From the NCBI GenBank assembly GCA_028693695.1, contig JAQUUV010000018.1:6435-19576 (forward strand): a stretch of DNA of 13,142 nt, given 5' to 3'. This DNA is from Syntrophomonas sp. (GTDB lineage Bacteria > Bacillota > Syntrophomonadia > Syntrophomonadales > Syntrophomonadaceae). The translations under genes were made by a program, and so were the position numbers. Positions 1 to 6,409 of this stretch are shown piece after piece (positions within the stretch are counted from its first letter, which is position 1; the number at the start of each line of letters is the position of its first letter). A model generated the notes under the pieces. It was not told where the DNA came from. It searched no databases and worked only from the letters and a program-made list of their open reading frames with translations.

Positions 1-1482
1 AAGGGACGTAAAGCCCAAAAATTTGCTACATCGGACTGGATGCAGATCGAAAAAGAACGTGGAATATCCGTTACCTCTAGTGCCATGCAGTTCAAATACC
101 AAGGGCAGCACATAAACATCCTGGATACACCTGGACATCAAGATTTCAGCGAAGACACTTACCGCACTTTGACTGCAGCTGATAGTGCCGTGATGTTAAT
201 TGACGCAGCCAAAGGGGTAGAGACACAGACCATCAAGTTATTCAAGGTTTGCAGCCAACGTGGCATTCCCATTTTTACGTTTATCAATAAGATGGATCGG
301 TACGGCAAAGAGCCCCTGGATTTACTGGAAGAGCTAGAACAGGTACTTGGAATTCGTTCTTGTCCGATGAACTGGCCTATCGGAATGGGTGATGAGTTCT
401 GCGGTATATACGATCGGCAAAACAATCGGATTGAATTGTATAGGCAGGATGGGCAGAGGGATTTTCTATATCCAGATCAACGTGGGGTAGAAGACCCGTC
501 CATTCGAGACATCATGGGTGATTCGCTCTATAATAAGCTTTGTGAAGACATTGCCCTTCTGGATATAGCTGGCGACCCCTTTGACCAAGAAAAAATCAGC
601 CAGGGAAAGCTCACGCCGGTTTATTTTGGCAGTGCCATCAGCAAATTTGGGGTGCAGACCTTTCTGGACGAGTTTTTACAACTCGCTCCTGCTCCTCACG
701 CACATATGAGTAGTAAGGGTCCAGTTGATACCGTCAAGACAGCTTTTTCTGGATTCATATTTAAGATTCAGGCTAACATGAACCCAGCTCACCGCGATCG
801 GATTGCCTTTTTGCGGGTGTGCTCGGGTAAATTCGAAAGAGGCATGGCAGTCAACCATGTGAGAAGTGGAAAAAGGATCAAACTGGCCCAACCTCAGCAG
901 TTCCTAGCCCAAGACCGGGATATTGTGGATGAGGCCTACCCGGGCGATATTATTGGATTACATGACGCAGGCAATTTTCGCATTGGGGATACATTGTGTG
1001 CTGAAGGCAGCTTTAAGTTTGAACGTCTTCCCCAATTTCCACCAGAACATTTTGCCAGAGTAATAAACCTGAATGCGATGAAATCAAAGCAATTTCAAAA
1101 GGGTGTAAATCAATTGGTTGAAGAAGGAACTGTCCAGGCTTTTCGTACTACAGACAGGACGGCAGACTTAATCTTAGGCGTGGTTGGTGAATTGCAGTTT
1201 GAAGTGTTTAGCTACCGGCTCAAAGCAGAATATGGGGCAGATATAAGGTTGCAACGTCTACCCTACCAACTGGCACGGTGGGTAGATGCTGAGAAAGGGA
1301 TTGAAGCTAGTAAGCTTAGCAACCTGAGCAGTTTGTGTGTTACAGACCAGGATGATCGGATCGTGGTTCTTTGCGAAAGTGAATTTGCCCTAAGATGGTT
1401 GGTAGAAAAGAATGCCGATCTTACATTTTATGCAAATGCTTATGAGGTTGATGATCATTATGAGTTGCACAGCGCAAGGTAA
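1..1482 (+). CDS. prfC: Peptide chain release factor 3 (RF3), 5'-truncated by window edge
   Basis: Translational GTPase that recycles release factors RF1/RF2 from the ribosome after peptide release; cytosolic. The frame is open from base 1, so the gene starts outside the window; 493 residues are present against about 520-530 in the family. The missing N-terminus holds the P-loop (G1). Visible: switch I region (RGISVTSS, about bases 58-81), G3 DTPGHQDFSEDTYRT (from about base 124), G4 NKMDR (about 286-300), G5-like FGSA (about 625-636), then the EF-Tu-like domain 2 and the RF3-specific C-terminal domain (LGVVGELQFEVFSYRLK). The ATG at base 40 lies inside the conserved TSDWMQIEKERGIS motif and is not the start. 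No partner gene is visible; it ends at its own terminator. The assignment rests on RF3-specific motifs rather than general EF-G similarity. Confidence 0.96.
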   Translation, partial: KGRKAQKFATSDWMQIEKERGISVTSSAMQFKYQGQHINILDTPGHQDFSEDTYRTLTAADSAVMLIDAAKGVETQTIKLFKVCSQRGIPIFTFINKMDRYGKEPLDLLEELEQVLGIRSCPMNWPIGMGDEFCGIYDRQNNRIELYRQDGQRDFLYPDQRGVEDPSIRDIMGDSLYNKLCEDIALLDIAGDPFDQEKISQGKLTPVYFGSAISKFGVQTFLDEFLQLAPAPHAHMSSKGPVDTVKTAFSGFIFKIQANMNPAHRDRIAFLRVCSGKFERGMAVNHVRSGKRIKLAQPQQFLAQDRDIVDEAYPGDIIGLHDAGNFRIGDTLCAEGSFKFERLPQFPPEHFARVINLNAMKSKQFQKGVNQLVEEGTVQAFRTTDRTADLILGVVGELQFEVFSYRLKAEYGADIRLQRLPYQLARWVDAEKGIEASKLSNLSSLCVTDQDDRIVVLCESEFALRWLVEKNADLTFYANAYEVDDHYELHSAR

Positions 1483-1490
1483 ATGACTAG

Positions 1491-1527
1491 AAAGTCTTCC
1501 GTTAGTTGCTAGCGGGAGACTTTTTTA
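1491..1527 (+). terminator. Intrinsic terminator of prfC
   Basis: The left arm 1493-1505 (AGTCTTCCGTTAG) pairs with 1509-1521 (CTAGCGGGAGACT) over 13 bp including two G-U pairs. The loop is TTG, and a run of six T follows at 1521-1526. It begins 11 bases after the prfC stop, so it closes that transcript and separates it from the kinase downstream. Confidence 0.9.
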
Positions 1528-1708
1528 TTAAGAAAGACTTACGGAAGATATTTATCGAGAATCTTTATGACAAAATTTGGATGGAAACGAGAATCGTCTA
1601 CGATAAGGATTTTCATTGTTTAGCCTCTCCCGGTGTCCGCATTAGACCGCTACATTCAAGAACAAACGTCCCAAGACTTCCTAAAATAGTACATTATTCT
1701 AGCATATA

Positions 1709-1738
1709 TTGATATTAATGCGAATTAAAAGTTATAAT
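1709..1738 (+). promoter_or_regulatory. Sigma-A-type promoter for the histidine kinase
   Basis: TTGATA (1709-1714) and a consensus TATAAT (1733-1738) are separated by 18 bp. Transcription would begin near 1745, about 180 nt ahead of the chosen GTG start. Bases 1528-1708 hold nothing else I can support: the 68-codon open frame there starts inside the prfC terminator and has no ribosome binding site. Confidence 0.6.
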
Positions 1739-1744
1739 GACTAA

Positions 1745-1908
1745 AAAGAGGATTAATTTCCTATATCGTAATTAACCTGCGTCTCGGGCCTTGAAATACG
1801 AAAAAGACTGTAAAGACGAAAAAATGGATTTCCCCTATAGCCCTAGCGTGGTATAGGACTATAGTCTGGACAGCCAAGGCAGAGCTCTTTACGGGAAATT
1901 ATTGTGAC
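1745..1908 (+). promoter_or_regulatory. Structured 5' leader of the kinase gene, no known RNA family recognised
   Basis: The inferred leader holds several inverted repeats. 1750-1758 pairs with 1770-1777 (GGaTTAATT / AATTAACC, one bulged A). GTAAAGA at 1810-1816 pairs with TCTTTAC at 1886-1892, enclosing CCTATA / TATAGG (about 1843-1857) and the palindrome GACTATAGTC. The outer stem ends 17 bases before the AAGGAGG ribosome binding site. No T-run follows, so this is not an attenuator-type terminator. The conserved cores of the GEMM c-di-GMP riboswitch and of the T-box are absent. It may be a cis-regulatory RNA or just chance repeats in an AT-rich leader. Confidence 0.35.
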
Positions 1909-1924
1909 CAAGGAGGCACTTTGG

Positions 1925-3487
1925 GTGAAGGATGAAAACAAGACCAAAGATCAACTTATGGGCGAGATGGCTTCACTGCGGCAGAGAATTGTTGAACTGG
2001 AAAAACTGGAATCTGAACTTGAGCAGCGTACCGCAGACCTAAGTAAAGCCAATCAAGAACTACAAGACGAAATAATTAAGCGACAATATGTGGAAGAGAA
2101 CTTGGAAGCGGAGCGGCGCAGACTCTTTTCTGTTCTTGATGGACTGCCCGCTCAGGTGTATCTTATTGCGCCCGATTACTCCTTCCGTTTTTCCAATCGC
2201 TTTTTTCAGGAACGGTTTGGTAACCCTAAAGGGAAGCCCTGTTATATGGTTTTTCATGGCCGAACAGATCCATGTGAAAAATGCTTAACCTTTGGGGTAG
2301 GTAAAAAAATAGAATGCCAGCAAGATGAATTGTACTACCCGGATGGACACACCTATCAGGTTTACGATTATCCTTTCATTGATGTCGACGGGGCTAAGCT
2401 GTTACTTAGTTTTGCTATCGATATTACAGAGGGTAAGCAAATGGAAAAGGCATTACGCTTATCAGAGCAGAAGTTTTCTAAAGCTTTTCAGGGTAGCCCT
2501 GATATGATGACGATCTCCACCTTAAAAGAAGGGCGTTATATAGAAGTAAATGATGCCTTTTTAGAGATAGTCGGGTATGAACGGAATGAGGTTATGGGGA
2601 AGACTGTTCACGAAGTGGGCTTTTGGGAAGTTTTGGAAGAAAGAGATGTAATATTAAAACAAATTCAGGAACAGGGTAGTATTCGCAACGTCGAGATATT
2701 GTTTCGCACTAAAGATGGAGGACTCCTGACGACACTTCTATCTGCGGATATAATAGACATGGGCGGGGAACCACAGCTACTTTGTGTCGTGAAAGATATT
2801 AGCAATCGCAAGCAAATGGAAAGAGAAATGACCCGCCTCGATCGGCTTCATCTGGTAGGGGAAATCGCGGTTAGTATTGGCCATGAGATCAGAAATCCGA
2901 TGACTACCGTACGCGGTTTTTTACAACTAATGAGGGAAAATACGCACTTAGTGCAAGAGGGAGAATATTTTGACATAATGATCGAAGAGCTGGATCGAGC
3001 CAATTCAATAATCACCGAGTTCCTGTCTCTGGCCAAAAACAAGATGGTAGAGTTAAAGCCCATAAACATAAATTCGTTAATTAACAACATTTTGCCATTG
3101 GTTCAGGCTAGCGCTAGGATTCAAAATAAAAGCATTCAACTAGAACAGGAGGATGTGCCCGAACTGCTTGTGGATGAGAAAGAGATCCTCCAACTAATTT
3201 ATAATCTGGTTAATAACGCACTGGAAGCGATGCCTTCGGGTGGAAACGTAACCATAAAAACGTTTATGGAAAATGAAAAGGTGGTTTTAGCGGTTTGTGA
3301 TCAAGGGCACGGGATAGACTGTGAATTGCTGGATAAGCTGGGCACCCCCTTTTTCACTACCAAGGAGCAAGGAACAGGCTTAGGGTTGGCAGTTTGCTAT
3401 GGTATAGCTACCCGGCATAAAGCCAAAATCGACATTGAGACCAGTTCAAGGGGTACGACTTTTTATATCAGATTTCTTGCTACATAA
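1925..3487 (+). CDS. Soluble PAS-PAS sensor histidine kinase
   Basis: ATP-dependent autophosphorylating kinase of a two-component system, 520 residues, with no membrane segment, so probably a cytosolic sensor. Order: charged coiled-coil (about 1-70); PAS1 (about 70-172) with a C-x4-H-x5-C-x2-C cluster at C106, H111, C117 and C120; PAS2 (176-293); HisKA with the H-box HEIRNP (phospho-acceptor H320); HATPase_c with N-box NLVNNALEAM (N430, N431), G1 DQGHGID, F-box TPFFTTK and G2 GTGLGLA (about 483). All catalytic boxes are intact. Start: GTG 1925 lies 8 bases after a perfect AAGGAGG (1910-1916). The in-frame GTG at 1904 would read through that ribosome binding site and has no good one of its own. 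The likely partner is the response regulator 200 bases downstream, whose PAS is a near copy of PAS2. The ligand is unknown; the Cys/His cluster suggests a metal, haem or redox cue. Confidence 0.92.
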   Translation: MKDENKTKDQLMGEMASLRQRIVELEKLESELEQRTADLSKANQELQDEIIKRQYVEENLEAERRRLFSVLDGLPAQVYLIAPDYSFRFSNRFFQERFGNPKGKPCYMVFHGRTDPCEKCLTFGVGKKIECQQDELYYPDGHTYQVYDYPFIDVDGAKLLLSFAIDITEGKQMEKALRLSEQKFSKAFQGSPDMMTISTLKEGRYIEVNDAFLEIVGYERNEVMGKTVHEVGFWEVLEERDVILKQIQEQGSIRNVEILFRTKDGGLLTTLLSADIIDMGGEPQLLCVVKDISNRKQMEREMTRLDRLHLVGEIAVSIGHEIRNPMTTVRGFLQLMRENTHLVQEGEYFDIMIEELDRANSIITEFLSLAKNKMVELKPININSLINNILPLVQASARIQNKSIQLEQEDVPELLVDEKEILQLIYNLVNNALEAMPSGGNVTIKTFMENEKVVLAVCDQGHGIDCELLDKLGTPFFTTKEQGTGLGLAVCYGIATRHKAKIDIETSSRGTTFYIRFLAT

Positions 3488-3689
3488 GTTGATAAAAAGT
3501 AGAGAATTAACCAAAAAAATGATTATAATGGTATAAGATGATCGAGTTTACATTATCGTCCATTATTTTAGGGGCGGTGAAATAATAAATTGTGCTTTTA
3601 AGCGAGGAATTTTTTCTAAGTTATTGTTTTGCTGTTCCTTAGCTTAGCGCAGTGGCTATTAGCTAAAACCGGGTAATAAGGAGTGCTTC
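3488..3689 (+). promoter_or_regulatory. Intergenic region with a probable promoter for the response regulator
   Basis: A consensus TATAAT lies at 3524-3529, without a convincing -35 at 16-18 bp. Downstream are short inverted repeats: GATGAT / ATCGTC around 3537-3562, CTAAG 3616-3620 with CTTAG 3638-3642, and TTAGCT / AGCTAA around 3640-3667. No intrinsic terminator follows the kinase, so read-through from the kinase promoter is also likely. The region ends in AAGGAG (3678-3683), the ribosome binding site of the next gene. Confidence 0.4.
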
Positions 3690-5501
3690 ATTATTAACAC
3701 CAAATCATGGCTGAAGGTTCTACTGGTTGAGGATGATTCATTAGATCAAATGGCATTCAAGCGTACTGTCAATGAGCGAGGCTTACCCTATAAATATGTA
3801 TTGGCAGGTTCAATACATAAAGCTCGTGAAATCCTGGAAGAGGAAGAGTTTGATATGGTTGTTTGTGATTTCTCTTTAGGGGACGGCACCTTGTTTGATA
3901 TTTTGGACGATATCGTTAAAAAAGGCATACCCCTTATAGTTACGACCGGAACCGGCGATGAAGAAACTGCGGTCAAAGCAATGAAAGGTGGGGCAGACGA
4001 TTATCTTATCAAAGACGTCGAACGCAATTATTTAAAGATGCTCTCCACCACTATAGACAAGGCTCTAGAAAACAAAAAGGTAATTTTGGCGCGCCAGCAA
4101 ACGGAAGCCGCCTTACGTCTGTCAGAAGAAAGGTTTTCGAAAGCTTTTCATTGTAACCCCGACCCGATTTCAATCTCGAAAATAAAAGGGGGGCACTATG
4201 TTGAAGTAAATGAGGCCTTTTTTGAGATATACGGATATGAGCTAGATGAGGTTATTGGATATATTCCCGATGAATTAGGGATTTGGATGGTTCCTGGAGA
4301 CAGAGACTGCCTAATAGAAGAAATTCAGGAGCAAGGAAGTATTCGCAATCGTGAAATGAGATTTAGAACTAAATCTGGCGAGATTCGAACCACACTTCTG
4401 TCAGCGGAGATAATAGACGTAAGCGGGGAACTACATTTACTCTGTGTATCTAAAGACATTACTGAACAGAAGAAGGCGGATGAAGAGATAAAATATCTAA
4501 GCTTTAACGATAAACTAACGGGTCTGTATAACCGGGCTTTTTTTGAAGAGGAACTAAAACGCATTGATACGGAGAGACAGTTGCCGATAAGCTTGATTAT
4601 GGGAGATGTAAATGGGTTAAAACTGATAAATGATGCCTTGGGACACCATGAAGGGGATAAGCTTCTAATAAAGGTAGCACAAGTATTAAGAAAGTCATGT
4701 CGTCAAGAAGATATTGTTGCTCGCTGGGGTGGAGATGAATTTATTATCCTTTTACCTGAATGTGACAGAGTAGCGGCGTCAAGAGTATTTGAACACATAA
4801 AAAATTCCTGTCAACACATGGATGACTTGCCTATACAGATAAGTCTTTCACTTGGCCTATCCAGCAAAAATTGTATGACCCAGGACATCAAGGAAGTAAT
4901 CAGAGAAGCTGAGGATAAGATGTATCGTAATAAGCTATTGGAAAGTAGGAGTACTCGCAGCTCATTTATAATTTCCTTGGAAAAGACACTCCGGACCAGA
5001 AGTCATGAAACCAAAGAACATTGCCACCGCATGCAAGAGGTAGCGCAAAGGATTGGAAAAGCCGTTGAGCTACCGGATAGCGAATTGGATAATCTGAAGC
5101 TCTTAGCGACTCTGCATGATATAGGTAAAATAGCGATACCTAACAGTATTCTTGATAAGCCCGGAAGATTATCCTTAGAAGAATGGGAATCTATAAAAAA
5201 GCATCCTGAGATAGGCTATCGTATTGCGCTTAGTTCTCCGGAACTATCTCCTATTGCGGAAGCCATTTTGGACCATCATGAGCGATGGGACGGTACAGGG
5301 TACCCTTTGGGATTAAAGGATGAAAATATACCCCTTATATCACGCATAATAGCTATTGCAGACACGTATGATGTTATGTTAAATGGGCGACCATATCAAA
5401 AAGCAGTGAGCAAAGAAGAGGCATTGGGCGAAATAGAAAGATGTGCAGGAACCCAGTTTGATCCCAAATTAGCAAGAATATTTGTGGGGTTGAATTGCTG
5501 A
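3690..5501 (+). CDS. Response regulator REC-PAS-GGDEF-HD-GYP (c-di-GMP synthesis and breakdown)
   Basis: Cytosolic regulator of 603 residues with both c-di-GMP-making (GGDEF) and c-di-GMP-degrading (HD-GYP) modules. REC (about 8-125): acidic pair E14/D15/D16, phospho-acceptor D60 (VVCDFSLGDG), conserved T86 and K108 (YLIKD). PAS 141-258. GGDEF (about 270-425): intact RWGGDEF (347-351) and an inhibitory I-site RQED (338-341) at the canonical 5-residue spacing. HD-GYP (about 435-600): HDIGK (H476, D477), HH 529-530, DGTGYP 534-539. Start: the reading frame opens after a TAG at 3660 and contains no ATG, GTG or TTG until ATG 3750, which would delete the beta-1 strand and acidic pocket (KVLLVEDD). 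AAGGAG at 3678-3683 is 6 bases from ATT at 3690, so ATT is the best-supported start. A start error or point mutation cannot be excluded. It is probably phosphorylated by the kinase encoded just upstream. Confidence 0.9.
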   Translation: MINTKSWLKVLLVEDDSLDQMAFKRTVNERGLPYKYVLAGSIHKAREILEEEEFDMVVCDFSLGDGTLFDILDDIVKKGIPLIVTTGTGDEETAVKAMKGGADDYLIKDVERNYLKMLSTTIDKALENKKVILARQQTEAALRLSEERFSKAFHCNPDPISISKIKGGHYVEVNEAFFEIYGYELDEVIGYIPDELGIWMVPGDRDCLIEEIQEQGSIRNREMRFRTKSGEIRTTLLSAEIIDVSGELHLLCVSKDITEQKKADEEIKYLSFNDKLTGLYNRAFFEEELKRIDTERQLPISLIMGDVNGLKLINDALGHHEGDKLLIKVAQVLRKSCRQEDIVARWGGDEFIILLPECDRVAASRVFEHIKNSCQHMDDLPIQISLSLGLSSKNCMTQDIKEVIREAEDKMYRNKLLESRSTRSSFIISLEKTLRTRSHETKEHCHRMQEVAQRIGKAVELPDSELDNLKLLATLHDIGKIAIPNSILDKPGRLSLEEWESIKKHPEIGYRIALSSPELSPIAEAILDHHERWDGTGYPLGLKDENIPLISRIIAIADTYDVMLNGRPYQKAVSKEEALGEIERCAGTQFDPKLARIFVGLNC

Positions 5502-5505
5502 GGTG

Positions 5506-5545
5506 CGGGGACACGCTCATAAATGTGAATGTGCCCGGGTCTGCA
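5506..5545. repeat. Possible decayed GGGGACAC-type palindromic repeat
   Basis: Just after the regulator stop, GCGGGGACACGCTCAT is followed by an imperfect reverse complement ending in GTGCCCGGGTCTGC. It resembles in style the GGGGACGG palindrome at 11119-11204 and may be a degenerate member of a dispersed repeat class. The pairing is poor, so this is tentative. Confidence 0.25.
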
Positions 5546-5559
5546 GTGGGTGAACGGGG

Positions 5560-5604
5560 ATAAAATTAAATATGCGACAACAAAGAACCATCTTTCTTGT
5601 CGCA
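5560..5604 (-). terminator. Hairpin terminator between convergent genes, oriented for the minus-strand gene
   Basis: TGCGACAA (5573-5580) pairs with TTGTCGCA (5597-5604), and AAAGA / TCTTT continue the stem inside after a C-C mismatch, closing on the loop ACCA. On the minus strand the hairpin is followed by TATTTAATTTTA, a moderately U-rich tail, 7 bases after the stop of the small membrane protein gene. It probably also stops transcription arriving from the response regulator on +. Confidence 0.7.
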
Positions 5605-5610
5605 GGCATC

Positions 5611-6048
5611 TTATTTGACTAGCGTTTCCCATATCAGGTTAATTCCAGCAAAGAGCAGTAAAACTCCAGTCAGGCGAAAATACAAGTTGGTATATTTAAT
5701 TCCCAGTCGCTCAGCCCACTTGGTGGTAGATAATCCTATGGGAAATCTAATTAATACTGCTCCCATCAAAACCATCATAGCTGGTGAGCCTACAGTTACA
5801 TAAATAGGATTTCCGGTCATGGCTTTCAGAGTGAAGGGAATGGCCAGGAAAAGAAATAGCCATACCAACACAAACACTGTGAAACGAGGCGCATATTTAT
5901 TATGGAATTCGGCAAAATAATGAATATTCTGCTTGCAGACATCTGAGCAATAATCTAACTCTTTAGTTTTTAGCCTGTCTTTGCCCCAAAGGCGGATAGC
6001 GGTTTTTTTATCAGCTCCTTGCTTTTTGCAATAAGCACATCGACTCAT
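5611..6048 (-). CDS. Small zinc-ribbon-like membrane protein of unknown function
   Basis: Not recognised as a named family. The 145-residue protein starts MSRCAYC. The N-terminal 45 residues hold CAYC and, further on, DYCSDVC: two CxxC-like pairs that look like a small treble-clef or zinc-ribbon metal site. About three hydrophobic membrane spans follow (FTVFVLVWLFLFLAIPF, VGSPAMMVLMGAVLI and FRLTGVLLLFAGINLIW), with a charged loop SGLSTTKWAERLG-like stretch before the last. Start: ATG 6048 is 7 bases from GAGGT; the upstream in-frame TTG at 6069 would place the ribosome binding site inside the gene. It has its own promoter and is divergent from glnS. The Cys pairs suggest metal-dependent folding or protein contact; no enzymatic residues are apparent. 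Confidence 0.75.
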   Translation of the reverse strand: MSRCAYCKKQGADKKTAIRLWGKDRLKTKELDYCSDVCKQNIHYFAEFHNKYAPRFTVFVLVWLFLFLAIPFTLKAMTGNPIYVTVGSPAMMVLMGAVLIRFPIGLSTTKWAERLGIKYTNLYFRLTGVLLLFAGINLIWETLVK

Positions 6049-6080
6049 TTTATTTACCTCGCTTAACAATATATCTATGA

Positions 6081-6102
6081 AGCATTATAACAGAATAATG
6101 CT
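6081..6102 (-). promoter_or_regulatory. Extended -10 promoter with an overlapping operator-like inverted repeat
   Basis: On the minus strand TGTTATAAT is a consensus extended -10 (TATAAT at 6089-6084), about 35 bases before the small membrane protein gene. It lies within an 8-bp inverted repeat, AGCATTAT (6081-6088) and ATAATGCT (6095-6102), spaced by 6 bases. A dyad over the -10 is a typical repressor position. The bound regulator is unknown. Confidence 0.5.
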
Positions 6103-6267
6103 ATTTCCAGATGGATTTAGGCTTTATTCAGCTTGTTTTTATCCGCATATTAAATATTTACTGATATAGTTATTACATTCATTTTAAGCAAGTTTTCATG
6201 GCTCAATTATATAAAATTAGGTGACGGAGATGATTGCCAAATGAAAATGTGCATTGAGGGTAGAGGG

Positions 6268-6303
6268 AAGGTGTTTGACACCTTTAAAGGAAAATGGTAA
6301 AAA
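6268..6303 (+). promoter_or_regulatory. Candidate glnS promoter with a dyad over the -35
   Basis: A perfect TTGACA at 6275-6280 is 17 bp from TAAAAA at 6298-6303. The -35 sits in a perfect 17-bp dyad, AAGGTGT-TTG-ACACCTT (6268-6284), which overlaps a second palindrome, CCTTTAAAGG (6281-6290). The dyad could be an operator. Bases 6103-6267 hold no feature I can support. Confidence 0.4.
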
Positions 6304-6344
6304 GAACGGAAGAACTGTTAGGATTATCTTGGGTAGGGAAACTT

Positions 6345-6350
6345 TATAAT
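6345..6350 (+). promoter_or_regulatory. Second -10-like box upstream of glnS
   Basis: This is a consensus TATAAT 60 bases ahead of the glnS start, with no convincing -35 at normal spacing. The leader after it carries no T-box specifier or AGGGTGG antiterminator motif, so glnS is not a T-box gene here. Confidence 0.35.
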
Positions 6351-6409
6351 AAGGGGCTGTCAAGGAATAAACAAGGATAGAGAAGAAAAAGATAGAGGGA
6401 GACATTAAG

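Noticed and set aside
1506..1712. Open frame of 68 codons after prfC
   Set aside because: It starts inside the prfC terminator loop, lacks a ribosome binding site and has no recognisable protein pattern.
1745..1908. GEMM-type c-di-GMP riboswitch ahead of the kinase
   Set aside because: The conserved GEMM core elements were not found; only generic inverted repeats are present.
3707..3730. ATG at 3707 as the response regulator start
   Set aside because: It is out of frame, reaches a stop after seven codons, and lies 23 bases from the ribosome binding site.
6350..6409. T-box leader for glnS
   Set aside because: No AGGGTGG-type antiterminator motif, specifier loop or terminator was seen.
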